This document shows positions 18,001 to 24,700 of a stretch of DNA of 64,000 nucleotides, piece after piece. This DNA comes from Neorhodopirellula pilleata. Its GTDB lineage: Bacteria; Planctomycetota; Planctomycetia; Pirellulales; Pirellulaceae. The stretch spans positions 1 through 64,000 of the forward strand of contig NZ_SJPM01000019.1 in the NCBI RefSeq assembly GCF_007859915.1, given 5' to 3'. Under the pieces are notes generated by a model that was given only the letters and a program-made list of their open reading frames with translations, did no database searches and had not been told where the DNA came from. Made by a program: the position numbers and the translations under genes. Numbering within the stretch: position 1 is the first letter of the stretch; each line of letters begins with the position of its first letter.

Positions 18001-19782
18001 GGAACCGATTCCTTCGACTACGAGATCGCTGATGGGAGAGGCGGAAAAGCGACCGGAACTATTACCGTTGATGTGGAAGCTGCTTCAAACGAGATCTCGT
18101 TAGGTCCAATCAACCAAGGCGTTGCGGTCCAGGACGATGCAACGGGTCAAGGGTATCTGCTGCACAGTCGGCAAAGTGTTTTCACTCGGTTTGCGGCGAC
18201 GCCGCCTCACTTCTCCAATAGCGACCATCTGATTGCTGTTCGCCACGATGGATCGCAGTGGCAGTACAACTCCAATACGACTTGGGTCGCGTTCACGCCC
18301 GAAGCGGATGACCGCTTGCTCGCCGAAGTGGACTTCGACGCCGACACGATCGCTAGTCTTCAAGGGGCTACCGGACAGATCCACGGGATCGATCAGGGTT
18401 ACGTTTCAGGCGACTTAACATTCTTCGCCGATCGCTGGAATGGACAAACCAACGACGGCGAGTTCACGATCGAAGGGACTTTCTTTGAGATCTCTACCCA
18501 ATCGACTATCTCCGTCGATCTCGGCCCCGTGAACTTCGGCGTAGGTGTCCAAGATAACGCGGTTGGAACGGGGTATCTGCTGCACAGTCGGCAAAGTGTT
18601 TTCACTCGGTTTGCATCCGCGTCCCCCCATCCCTCCAATAGCGATCATCTGATTGCGGTTCGCCACAACGGATCGCAGTGGCAGTACAACTCCAACGCGA
18701 CTTGGGTCACATTCACGCCCGAAGCGGACGACCGCTTGCTCGCCGAAGTGGATTTCGACGCCGACACGATCGCTAGTCTTCAAGGGGTTACCGGACGGGT
18801 CCACGGGATCGATCAAGGTTTCATCTCAGGCGACCTGACATTCTTCGCCGATCGCTGGGATGGTCAAACCAACGATGGTGAGTTCACGATCGCAGGGACT
18901 TTTTTTGAGATTCCCACTCAATCGATAATCTCCGTTGACCCAGGCCCAGTCAATTTCGGTATTGCTGTTCAAGACAATGCGACCGGGACGGGCTTCCTTA
19001 TGTTCTCCGCCCAGTCGGTTCACGCTCGATTCATTAATTTCCCGCCTCACCAAAACAACAGCGATCACTTGATTGCGGTGCGGTTGATTTCCGGTGTTTG
19101 GCAGTATAACAGCAACATTCAATGGGTTTCTTTTACCCCCGAATCCGATGACCGCCTGCTGGCCAGCGTTGACTTTGACGCCGACACTGCGACGAGTTTG
19201 CTTGGCGTGAGTGGTAGCTTGGGAGGGATCGAGCAAGGGTACGTCGCTGGCGATTTGGTGTTTCTTGCCAACGTTTGGGACGCTCAGGCCAATATGGGCG
19301 AATTCACCGTGCAAGGTTCGTACTTCGAAGTGGAGGCATCCGGGGGCAGCCCATCCGGCGAACCAATCACTTCGGAATTTGTCGCCGCGACGGCCACACC
19401 CTTACGCAACCGAATCGACTTGCTTTCATTGACAAGATCGCCGTCGATCCTGTCGAAGATGGATGTCTCGGGCAGCAATGGTGTGACGGCGTTGGACGCT
19501 TTGATGGTAATCAACCACCTCAATGCAACGGCCGTCAACGGTGAGTCAAACACCGTTTCTGTGGACGACGATTTCCGTCACTACGACATCAACCAAGATG
19601 GGCAAGTCACTGCGATCGATGCGTTGACGATCATCAATCATATCAATCGCATCGAGAGCCATCCGTACGAACAGTTGAGCAAGCAACCAACGTGGGCGCT
19701 CGCTGTGGACGGCTTCTTCGCAAGCGACGACGGCGATGATGACGACGACGAGTTCATGCAATCAGAGTCATCACTGTTCTAG
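9061..19782 (+). CDS. Giant secreted multidomain protein with dockerin-type C-terminus
   Basis: The 3573-residue product starts with an Arg-rich segment and the planctomycete secretion/sorting motif LEPRRLLA (29-36). Approximate order: (1) 40-900, many ELWxSDGTxxGT repeats, likely propeller-forming; (2) 985-1385, PKD-like (DPGADTWTGTVDYGDG) and cadherin-like Ig domains; (3) 1388-1520 and 1530-1663, two copies of a ~133-residue module (GVQDNAVGTGYLMHSRQ...FFADRW); (4) ~1670-1765, a PKD domain; (5) 1786-2641, fourteen delta-60 repeats (QSDGKIVVAG); (6) ~2755-2910, a GEVED-like domain (DFGDAPESYATLLADDGARH); (7) a cadherin-like domain; (8) 3012-3425, three more copies of the module; (9) 3465-3540, two dockerin-like Ca-binding segments (DINQDGQVTAIDALTIINHI), then an acidic tail. 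No enzyme domain is visible. A surface or adhesion role is inference. Confidence 0.93.
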   Translation: MFQRRVARRRNSNNRSQRRRSLTASFQSLEPRRLLAVDLVADIVSENIAASPEEGVAIGNVAYFGNEDEFGLELWQSDGTASGTFRIADLNEGADGSDPNNFTPFRDGFAFNADTGLNDGDESLLYYNVLTGTITELTTRQNRTEMIDVSGTLFFLKFDDLNNDYELWKSDGEPATTMVVKDDFPTSYLYEFGASGGKLFFTYDDLDNGEALWVSDGTASGTELLHDIDPGSYYYGSFGINSLTDVDGTLFFLANDGTGEKLYSTDGKQLATDGVAATLTTVSSLPNIAELTAIGTDLYFTAEYDLLYSNSLWTVSGSTVTNVLPLETSYPYAFRAQLTEYDGQLAFVEVESSGASLWTHDSTSGTQLAHTLSQGGSYANSGLLQGAGLLFFEVENGTSSDTELWATNATPTGARLVTNVSNLTNDPFPDFVDEALGTDSHLFFNPSGSPDFYVTDGTAGNASNLTANFRSNDSNPTELTSTSLGLFFNSNGSLHRLDGTNGLVEPLQTSYSYYNPSDITELAGAVYFIAEDPINGGRVLWTSDGTLPGTGVVDDGSGNTLPVENLINNGNHLYWIAEDSNGINQVFQSDGSFAGSQAITSFYDNPYYYPFASSYSGAENLVTAGGLLYFTERRESFNSSGTLWAFDDTTDNLDFVKNGDFGSGTFGFSVFLDYDGSNFYEFDDELYVGSASQLWTTEGTASGFIVTQVQSFNGYSNYSPGRFAEHEGDLYFVVNADELWKVDGLSGGVVQIEDFNSDPYSFGSYSNPRELTSVGDALFFTLNQGGTNTSRELWAYDSVSDTAALVRDINPNPSSTSFPTSLTNFNDRLLFTANDGVNGQELWTSDGTEAGTLQVANLFAPGQLGAFSIDPMFAPLVEQDDQLFFAADDGIVGRELWRFTAPIIETTPPASVPEGSSIDFSGTARFTVTLVAATGTVDLTGETFTYTALATGDGPFTYTDTLTATDADGVTTTFEIVIDVTNVDPVFDAGADIDLLPVDVGLLQRTVTFTDPGADTWTGTVDYGDGNSGPATFGPGQSVLLNHTYIVDGSYTVTVSIDDGDSGTVTDSFEVTVDLNTPPTTSDRFLTALEDTPYFFTAAEFNFDDADSGDTLDSIVIDDLPGAGTLFLDANGDSIFDDPTELIASGVTIGAAQLTSGRLGFVADANENNLSLYSFFTFRVSDGSDLSSPSTMSIAVDPVNDPPTVGVDQSSVTVDEGSTATITGVFGDVDLGDSVTLSASIGTVVDNLNGTWTWTYPTTDGPSESQTVTITADDQTTTAEVTFELIVTNFAPMFDVGTNEAISLGASFMRTIDFVDPGEDIWTGTVNYGDSATNEPLVIDPITRTIELSHTYASNGTFTVTVTLDDGDLGITTSDFVVNVFSNTAFESVNLGSINAGIGVQDNAVGTGYLMHSRQSVFIRFASASPHPSNSDHLITVRHDGSQWLYNNNTDWYVFTPATDDRLLAAVDFDADTISSLEGFAGQIDGIDQGFVSGDLTFFADRWFGGNNDGEFTIEGTYFEISTSPPTVAIDLGAINAGIGVQDNAVGTGYLMHSRQNVFARFASASPHPSNSDHVIAVRFDGLQWLYNNNTDWFAFTPERDDRLLAAVDFDADSISSREGFTGQIDGIDQGFVSGDLTFFADRWLGGNNDGEFTIEGTYFEIFEPQPPVVFSPATNQIANEGTSTFIDLGSFVDPDGGDWELIVDWGDGSASDSFTMNSDGSIGGRSHVYPDDGVYTINLTVTDEGGAGLSASGTFDVTVSGVSPEIYIPGGPLTHQLDTSIGTGGLWTTDHLGSNFDSINDLVVQDDGKIVAVGTTDHGGGSDFAIVRYNVDGTLDMDFGLNGKVVLDFAKFDDIANAVAIQSDGKIVVAGAGNSSLGNFENEIAVARLNPDGSLDETFDGPLGDGNGLFLLANSRGEEANDLAIASDGTIILSGFNYDSNFGQNFLIVRLLNDGSYDTSFTGNSGNGNGRVIVDVSPGENDSANAVGIDANGKIVVVGSANQPAQGGKNFAAIRLRTDGTLDTGFHGDGKSTVDFAGGSDEAFDVAIRSTGEILLAGYATIGGTPNARYALAQFTSNGFLDSSFDGQSNGNGKVTIGGTNPSFNEKLSSLTLRPDGFAVMAGSSTFNNRSRFGVVVTNTTGQPDSSFNGGGRFTIGFNGGNDLANAVAVTSTGQIIAGGVADRQTDGGKDFVLMAFTPVGQLDNDFATDGKQLTNFIGPNTDEAADVVVQSDGKIVVVGTTIPAPTNSFSGNSDFLITRYLPNGSLDPTFGIGGRVQFDFNRRNDRANAVALQEDGKIIVVGGSKSQIQNDNLPSDDGDFAVLRLNPDGSLDSTFTGTTGVATGAFLLDLQGYSDTAYDVVLQPDGKILLIGSSWALNNGGGDFAIVRLNPNGSLDTDFDGDSGSANGKVYVGFGTSHDLALSAALTESGQIIIAGTAHMVASLLDFALVRLQVDGKIDPTFATNSGIGAGKLTIDFEGQSDSVQGIAISPGGSLFVVGSSDSGSSIRRTDLAVAKLTIDGQLDSEFQSGGKWTFDFDGRYDYGSDVLANPDGGVTVLGGATSFFTDENDFALVRFSEDGNLDLTFDGDGIFTTTFGGPRSNQAMALAVQRNGSIVVAGTVQTFEATGDDFGLLQFSATPGPFSLIVEEDAGFSFTPLVSDAGFNNPLRPGGATVETFTYAVDWLDGSPVESGSVVIDSVGGPGLPTLGSFELNHVYPTPGTYEALITVTDDDGDATQITQTIIVNEVLPTEDFGDAPESYATLLADDGARHTANGPTLGGDRDAEFDGYLNPFADGDDIDTSDDEDGVTLTTLTIGQTSVPITVNVQGGSAMLDAWIDFDRSGTWESVEQIFSSEMLSTGNNQLFVNVPSTAIAGLSFARFRLSTAGGLQPTGLASDGEVEDYSVVLNTNPVTQDDAVKTTRNTPITIDVLTDNGNGIDTDPDGDPLAIVSTTQPASGTVVVNSTNELTYFPISGFSGTDSFDYEIADGRGGKATGTITVDVEAASNEISLGPINQGVAVQDDATGQGYLLHSRQSVFTRFAATPPHFSNSDHLIAVRHDGSQWQYNSNTTWVAFTPEADDRLLAEVDFDADTIASLQGATGQIHGIDQGYVSGDLTFFADRWNGQTNDGEFTIEGTFFEISTQSTISVDLGPVNFGVGVQDNAVGTGYLLHSRQSVFTRFASASPHPSNSDHLIAVRHNGSQWQYNSNATWVTFTPEADDRLLAEVDFDADTIASLQGVTGRVHGIDQGFISGDLTFFADRWDGQTNDGEFTIAGTFFEIPTQSIISVDPGPVNFGIAVQDNATGTGFLMFSAQSVHARFINFPPHQNNSDHLIAVRLISGVWQYNSNIQWVSFTPESDDRLLASVDFDADTATSLLGVSGSLGGIEQGYVAGDLVFLANVWDAQANMGEFTVQGSYFEVEASGGSPSGEPITSEFVAATATPLRNRIDLLSLTRSPSILSKMDVSGSNGVTALDALMVINHLNATAVNGESNTVSVDDDFRHYDINQDGQVTAIDALTIINHINRIESHPYEQLSKQPTWALAVDGFFASDDGDDDDDEFMQSESSLF
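13222..14050 (+). repeat. Tandem copies 1-2 of the ~133-residue module in the giant gene
   Basis: Two near-identical DNA units of about 400-430 bp (13222-13620 and 13650-14050) lie inside the giant gene. They share long exact stretches such as the region encoding SASPHPSNSDH. Each encodes G-I-G-V-Q-D-N-A at the start, a SNSDHxIxVR strand, DDRLLAAVDFDAD, GIDQGFVSGDLTFFADRW and an NDGEFTIEGTYFEI end. I know no family name for it. Confidence 0.8.
14420..16990 (+). repeat. Fourteen delta-60 repeats in the giant gene
   Basis: Fourteen units of about 61 codons, each with an [AV]-x-[DG]GKI[VI]-x-[AG] strand followed by DFA[IV]VR[LY]xxDG[ST]LDxxF and a G-K-x-x-x-D-F end. This is the TIGR02608-type delta-60 repeat. 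Fourteen units equal two rings of seven, which would fit two seven-bladed propellers; that structural reading is inference. Confidence 0.8.
18097..19335 (+). repeat. Tandem copies 3-5 of the ~133-residue module in the giant gene
   Basis: Three units at about 18097-18490, 18520-18912 and 18940-19335 repeat the module seen at 13.2-14.05 kb. Units 3 and 4 are almost identical to each other at DNA level. Unit 5 is the most diverged (MFSAQSVHARF, FLANVWDAQANMGEFTVQG). The invariant core SNSDHLIAVR, DDRLLA-VDFDADT and GDL-F-A--W is retained in all five. Confidence 0.8.
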
Positions 19783-19966
19783 CATCTGGCTGAACTTACC
19801 CGTGAATCCTGTGCTGCTCCACAAGAAACGTTCGTTCGTTCGGTGTAGGTATCATGCAATGAATCGGGCAAAGCGGGCTTTGTCACTTATCAAATCCCTA
19901 CGCAGCGACCGCATCCCGCGACCGTCCGACTCCGACCAGAACTCTTCACCCCACGCAACGCGGCGA

Positions 19967-20553
19967 CCGATCACGCTCCACTGAGGTTGTCACGTCGAAC
20001 TGCGAGTTCTTCAAATCAAGGGCAAGACGATGGGGCCAACAACCGTCATCCAACGAAGCAGACACTTCGCTAGCATTGAATTATGATGTGTGTGTTTCCG
20101 CGAACGGCTCACTTCGAGAAAACCTACCTTGTTCAACGACCAGATTTCCTTCGCGATCATGCTGACCGTCTCCCTCGCGTTCGCCGCCTGGTACGGCCGT
20201 CGTCACGGTAAGCAATACGCCCTCGGTGCTGGCATGGCGGTCTCGATGCTAGCGGGAACTTGGTTCGAAATCGAAGTCTTCAACACGCCCATCAACGTCA
20301 CGATGGCGACAGCGATCGTCCTGCTGATCGTCTACTGCACTCACTCATGGCGTGAAATCTTTAAAGCAATCAACCTGCTCGACGTCTTGATTACCGCCCT
20401 CTTTTTGTGGCACATCGTGGTCGACGTTTACTACGACGGAAACCCTTTAGCGATCGCCGCCCAAGCCTACGGCCAATGGATGCTCCCCTACGCCGCCGGA
20501 CGGTACGCGTTCGTACATGCGGGCTCACTTGAAAAATTGTCGCCAGTCTTCGT
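19967..20553. repeat. Downstream copy of the ~600-bp duplication
   Basis: This is the partner of 5661-6372, without the 124-bp insertion. It covers the leader and 5' third of the intact ligase-like gene. The gap 19783-20089 contains no gene; its first ~180 bases are unremarkable and the rest belongs to this duplication. Confidence 0.8.
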
Positions 20554-21532
20554 CACGGTGGCGGCAATCATTTCGGTCGCAGCAATCTTCGAATCAGTCT
20601 CTGGAATCAACCTTTGGGAATTGCTGCTGACTGAAATGGATGACAAGGTGAGTCACCCAAGAAGGCGTCGCTACGATTGGCTCTACCGAGCTGCGGGTCC
20701 AGTCCGTCACCCAATCTTTCTGGGGATTGTTCTCATGACAATGCTTCCTTTTGCGGTTGATCTGGTGTCTCGCCAGAGGGATTCCAGTAAAAAAAGAATC
20801 TTGGTTTCAACAGGATTAGCTGCTGTTATCCTTGGCGTTGGCGCGACACTTTCAAGAGGACCGATTCTATGCCTCCCGGTCTCTGCGTTATTTGCTGTCG
20901 CCTGGTACGATCGGATAGCAAGGTGGAGCATAATTATTTTAGCGATGATTGGCTCGCTCATTGCCATTGTATATGCCGATAGTTTCTTGTCCTACCTTGA
21001 TTCCAGCGAGAGCAATCGGGGCGAAAGCCATATTGTCGAAATTGATGATCGGAATTCTCCACAGATCTATACCAGTAGTCGAAATCGAATCTTCGTTGTC
21101 AAAATCTATGGACCTTTGGTGGTTAAAGGAGGCCCTGTAGGGTACGGTAGCAAAAGATCTACTGGCTTTCCTCCTCGAAACTTGCCTGGATTGCCTGCCG
21201 ACCCTACAGTTCGCGAACGATTAGGTGTTGTTGACAACTCCTACATCAATATAGGTTTGCGTTTCGGTTGGATCGGCTTAGTGACCTTTGTTTGTACTTT
21301 GTTATTCACGATTTCATTTGCTCTAAGATTCGCTCTCGTAGCAAGCACCTATCTTTACCCCTGCGACTGGCAATGCATGATTGCGTATGCTGGCGTCTTC
21401 TTTGCTCTACTCTTTGAGATCGGTACTGTGTTTTGGTCCTACGACTACGCTTTTTGGATCATGCTTCAAATCGGGGCAATATCGGGTTCTGCGTCACAAG
21501 TCGCTCAAGCTCGCACCAAGGGATGGATTTAG
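20090..21532 (+). CDS. O-antigen ligase/polymerase-like membrane protein (intact paralog)
   Basis: The 480-residue product has about ten to twelve hydrophobic segments and the Wzy_C/WaaL-type periplasmic loop: RRRYDWLYRAAGPVRHPIFLGIVL (~185-208), LSRGPILCLPV (~258-268), then GVVDNSYINIGLRFGWIGLVTF (~384-405). Proteins of this superfamily transfer or polymerise undecaprenyl-linked glycans at the periplasmic face. GTG at 20090 is the upstream limit. TTG at 20129 (LFNDQISFAIM) or ATG at 20159 are alternatives, and the TTG follows a gagaaa stretch. It is the full-length counterpart of the frameshifted copy at 5.9 kb. It is convergent with the minus-strand polysaccharide cluster, whose end lies 44 bases downstream. 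The exact acceptor and donor are unknown. Confidence 0.8.
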   Translation: MCFRERLTSRKPTLFNDQISFAIMLTVSLAFAAWYGRRHGKQYALGAGMAVSMLAGTWFEIEVFNTPINVTMATAIVLLIVYCTHSWREIFKAINLLDVLITALFLWHIVVDVYYDGNPLAIAAQAYGQWMLPYAAGRYAFVHAGSLEKLSPVFVTVAAIISVAAIFESVSGINLWELLLTEMDDKVSHPRRRRYDWLYRAAGPVRHPIFLGIVLMTMLPFAVDLVSRQRDSSKKRILVSTGLAAVILGVGATLSRGPILCLPVSALFAVAWYDRIARWSIIILAMIGSLIAIVYADSFLSYLDSSESNRGESHIVEIDDRNSPQIYTSSRNRIFVVKIYGPLVVKGGPVGYGSKRSTGFPPRNLPGLPADPTVRERLGVVDNSYINIGLRFGWIGLVTFVCTLLFTISFALRFALVASTYLYPCDWQCMIAYAGVFFALLFEIGTVFWSYDYAFWIMLQIGAISGSASQVAQARTKGWI

Positions 21533-21576
21533 AGAACTGTCAATCCAACTAGCATTTTAAGTAGACATTCAGGACA

Positions 21577-22353
21577 TCAATTTGGTGGAGTTTGGCAATT
21601 GACAAAAAGCACGTCTAACTGAGTGATCGATCCCTGGGTATCTGTCACAGTGTTGACAACTCGGTGAAAACGATACTGCTTCTCGTCCATGAACTGCCAG
21701 ATTTCATGAAAGCTAGGTTCGTTCAGATATGCCTTCTCTTGCGCTGCCTCCAGCAATACGACGTCACAAACTTTCAAAAGATTGATTGCTCCATGCAAAG
21801 CTTCCAGTTCGAACCCTTGAAGATCTAACTTCAACAGCACTCGCTGATTAGTTGCTATATGGGAGAACTCCTCATCAAGTGTGGTCATTGGAACACGCAT
21901 CGTTCGAACAGTTCGAATTTTTGACATCCAGCTACTCGCCTGATCTACGGCAAGCACAGAAGACGACTGTGTATTCGAGGTTATGTGAAAGTCCGTCTCA
22001 CCTGTAGTGCGTCCCAACGCCTTCTCGACGACGCGCAGCGAAGTTACATCAACTAAATTTGCTCGCAACTGCGCTGCTACCTCCGCCAGCGGTTCAAAAG
22101 CCACAATTTCGGCATCGGGATAAAAAGTATGGCATGCGCGTGCAAACTGGCCTATATTCGCACCGCAATCGATAATCGTCGAAAAGTGGAAGCCAGCCCG
22201 TTGGAGCTCAAGAAGTAACCGAGTCGAGGTTGCCGACCGAGGTTTCTTGGACAGAAGAAACTTCCATCCATCTTTGTAAGACAAGGATCTGGCTGTGGAA
22301 GCAAGCTTATTTCTTATCACGTTTAAACAATTTAATTTGAGGCTGGAAACCAT
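21577..22353 (-). CDS. FkbM family methyltransferase
   Basis: The 258-residue product has the SAM-binding signature FSTIIDCGANIGQFARAC (~56-73), followed by AEIVAFEPLAEVAAQLRANL (motif II acidic residue) and VLLKLDLQGFELEALHGA (~168-185), all typical of the FkbM family. Such enzymes O-methylate sugars or polyketides. Its position as last gene of the minus-strand polysaccharide cluster suggests methylation of a glycan residue. The gap 22354-22651 upstream is AT-rich, has no gene, and could hold a separate promoter. Confidence 0.88.
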   Translation of the reverse strand: MVSSLKLNCLNVIRNKLASTARSLSYKDGWKFLLSKKPRSATSTRLLLELQRAGFHFSTIIDCGANIGQFARACHTFYPDAEIVAFEPLAEVAAQLRANLVDVTSLRVVEKALGRTTGETDFHITSNTQSSSVLAVDQASSWMSKIRTVRTMRVPMTTLDEEFSHIATNQRVLLKLDLQGFELEALHGAINLLKVCDVVLLEAAQEKAYLNEPSFHEIWQFMDEKQYRFHRVVNTVTDTQGSITQLDVLFVNCQTPPN

Positions 22354-22651
22354 TCGGCAGGAGTTAGCCGGATTGCGTACGAGTTGTCGAAAATATAAGA
22401 CTGCTTACATTTTCTATTTGTTCTCTTCAGCATTCAAGAGCACAACCTTGCGAACAAAACGATTCGTGTTGGGCTTGCAAGTAAATGGTCAGAGGAGTCA
22501 CAGAAAGTTCTCGAATCCGATAGATGCCTAATTAGCAATCTTTCAAGTGTATTTGTTTTCTTGACTTTGATACACAGTTGTAAAAGTTGGCAACGCTTTA
22601 CATTGCAGATAGGCGATCGAAATAAAATCGTGCCTTCTCGGATAGCTTCAC

Positions 22652-23824
22652 CTACTTAATCTGCGAACTCGATCCGAGAGGTTGCCCCCAAAGTTGACTC
22701 AACAGAAATTCTTTTTGTACTTTGTCGCTCCAGGGAACCTGAATCCTAGAACTGGATCGTTCTGCGACAAGTTCTGTCAGCAAATTAACTACATTGAGTT
22801 CATCAGCGGCATCCAGAAGCGTCAGAACGCGATGATTGGCCCCATGCGAATTCATGAATCGCTGAATTTTTGGATGATAAGATATTGCTGCAACTCGGCA
22901 TCCAAGTTCCATTGCTGTAACCACACCATGAAATTTCATGCCTAGAAACCAATCGCATTCCGACATCGCTTCAAGGGTGGATTCAAGCCCACTGCCCATC
23001 TTAAGGGTTTTCACGCGATTGGCAAACTCGGCCTTCAATTTTCTGTGCAAACGTTCTGTTAGTGTAATTACCGCTTCAGAACCGCTTTCAGTAAGAACGA
23101 AGAAAATGACGGTCCGATTTGCGTCCTCGCGTAGAACACGCTGTAATGCTAGAAACAGATTGTTGCTTATTCGTTCTTCATTTTCTTGACCTGAATCCGT
23201 ATAGCCGAAACTGGCTGCTAAGGAAATGCCTAAGCGAGCAACGGAGTGTTTGTTTTGGGCACGCATTTCGTTTGATCGAGCGTGAATAGCTGTGATAGCT
23301 AGGTCATCTGCAAGGCATACAAACTGCTGATTTATCATCTTGCAAACGGTCTCATAGCTTTCGCTATCACGAACTGAAATTGCATCAAACATTCTGCATA
23401 GTTGGCCAAAACAGCGTTTCCAAACGCGACTTCGGAAGGGACCAATTCCGACACCAACTAAAACGATTCGTTTTTGCAGCACCCAGGCAAAAGAAACAAG
23501 GCACGCAATTTTAATCTGAGCAATAGCATGCTTTATACGGACTTGTCCAAAACCGCAATCGTGAAATTGTGTGCCGCCGACGATGGCTAAAGCCTGCGAT
23601 TGAAAAACGGCTAAAATAAATTGGGTTAAAGAATACGGAATGGGAGTAACTTTCGACGCAACGAAATTCGAAAGAAGATGCTTCTTGCTCGACACTCTCA
23701 GGTTGAATTTGGGATTGATCTCGAACATTGTCCTGCAGAACCCTTCGAGCATCAATTCATCACCGAAATTGCCCGCCCCAAAATGTCCAAATACGAAAAT
23801 TGAAGGCCCATGTGTTTTGCCCAT
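22652..23824 (-). CDS. Polysaccharide pyruvyl transferase family protein
   Basis: The family transfers pyruvate from phosphoenolpyruvate to sugar hydroxyls to form ketals on exopolysaccharides or cell-wall glycans. The 390-residue product begins with SIFVFGHFGAGNFGDELMLEGF, the CsaB/WcaK hallmark (G-x-x-N-x-G-D-x). AIVGGTQFHDCGF and LVGVGIGPF follow. The C-terminal part has a glycosyltransferase-B-like SECDWFLGMKFHGVVTAMELG with the conserved (K/R)-x-H-G. I chose ATG 23824 because it sits 1 base after the stop of the upstream sulfotransferase gene; a start at 23857 would overlap it. The pair is almost certainly translationally linked. Confidence 0.85.
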   Translation of the reverse strand: MGKTHGPSIFVFGHFGAGNFGDELMLEGFCRTMFEINPKFNLRVSSKKHLLSNFVASKVTPIPYSLTQFILAVFQSQALAIVGGTQFHDCGFGQVRIKHAIAQIKIACLVSFAWVLQKRIVLVGVGIGPFRSRVWKRCFGQLCRMFDAISVRDSESYETVCKMINQQFVCLADDLAITAIHARSNEMRAQNKHSVARLGISLAASFGYTDSGQENEERISNNLFLALQRVLREDANRTVIFFVLTESGSEAVITLTERLHRKLKAEFANRVKTLKMGSGLESTLEAMSECDWFLGMKFHGVVTAMELGCRVAAISYHPKIQRFMNSHGANHRVLTLLDAADELNVVNLLTELVAERSSSRIQVPWSDKVQKEFLLSQLWGQPLGSSSQIK

Positions 23825-23825
23825 G

Positions 23826-24698
23826 TCAGCTCCAATCTTCGCTAAATTCGTATCCAAGCTCTGTCAATAGCCCATGATCCTGCTCTTTGAATGCTTTAAT
23901 GCACGCAGGGGTAAAAGCATCTCGCCAAGTCTGCTGCTGGATTCCTGAGAAAGTGTGGGATTTGGCGGGCTGAAGTCCTCCTCTCATCCGCTTCAGGATG
24001 TCTTCGGTCTGCTCGCCTGAGCCGCTTCTGTGAAGATAAAAACGAATGATCTTTCTTAATTCTTGTTCCTGATTTTCGCCAGCAACGTCCTCGAACTTTG
24101 TGCAGTAGACCGCTTCGCTGGCCAACCAGCCCTGATAGTTTCGAAATCGCTCACTTATCGACGGGAAGTAGATGTTCTCGCAACTGGGGATTCCGTTGAT
24201 TGCAAGCAGCAGCGCGGCTTCTGGGTCGAGGCCTTTGAAGTAAGCGCGTAAGCGGTGGAACCGATTCATCTTCTGCAAGTAGTTGACGAGCGAACGTGCA
24301 ACCTCTCTCGGGTCTCGGTATATAAACAGCGAAATACAACGGTTGGAAACAAGGGCATTCTCAATCGCTGGGCTATAAAAAATATGGCCACGCACGATCT
24401 CATTCGGTGTGATTCTGCTGATTTTATCAACGCACCACTGTTCAGTACGAAGTCCATAGTTGAACGAACTGCCTGCAGAGGCAATAAACCGACCAAAATC
24501 TCTTGTATTCCCTAGTCCCATGACCACTTGATCCAAAAGGTGGGTACCACTCTTCGGGAATGAGTTGGCCAGTAGACTTGGTAAGTTTGTGCTTCGATCG
24601 GCGCTTGCCGATAATTCACAGGAAATTCTGTACGGAGCCAGTAAGCCCTTGGCTGATTTCCGAATAAGTCCGTTACGATGCCGAAGAAGTATACGCAT
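23826..24698 (-). CDS. Sulfotransferase family protein
   Basis: The enzyme moves sulfate from PAPS to a hydroxyl or amino group, here probably on a surface glycan. The 290-residue product carries the 5'-phosphosulfate loop LANSFPKSGTHLLDQV (~42-57), with the Lys, Ser, Gly and Thr contacts, and the 3'-phosphate motif SLFIYRDPREVARSLVNYL (~121-139). The middle of the protein is diverged from known carbohydrate sulfotransferases, so the acceptor is unknown. It starts 2 bases after the flippase stop and ends 1 base before the pyruvyl transferase start, so it is in the middle of an operon. Confidence 0.88.
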   Translation of the reverse strand: MRILLRHRNGLIRKSAKGLLAPYRISCELSASADRSTNLPSLLANSFPKSGTHLLDQVVMGLGNTRDFGRFIASAGSSFNYGLRTEQWCVDKISRITPNEIVRGHIFYSPAIENALVSNRCISLFIYRDPREVARSLVNYLQKMNRFHRLRAYFKGLDPEAALLLAINGIPSCENIYFPSISERFRNYQGWLASEAVYCTKFEDVAGENQEQELRKIIRFYLHRSGSGEQTEDILKRMRGGLQPAKSHTFSGIQQQTWRDAFTPACIKAFKEQDHGLLTELGYEFSEDWS

Positions 24699-24700
24699 GT

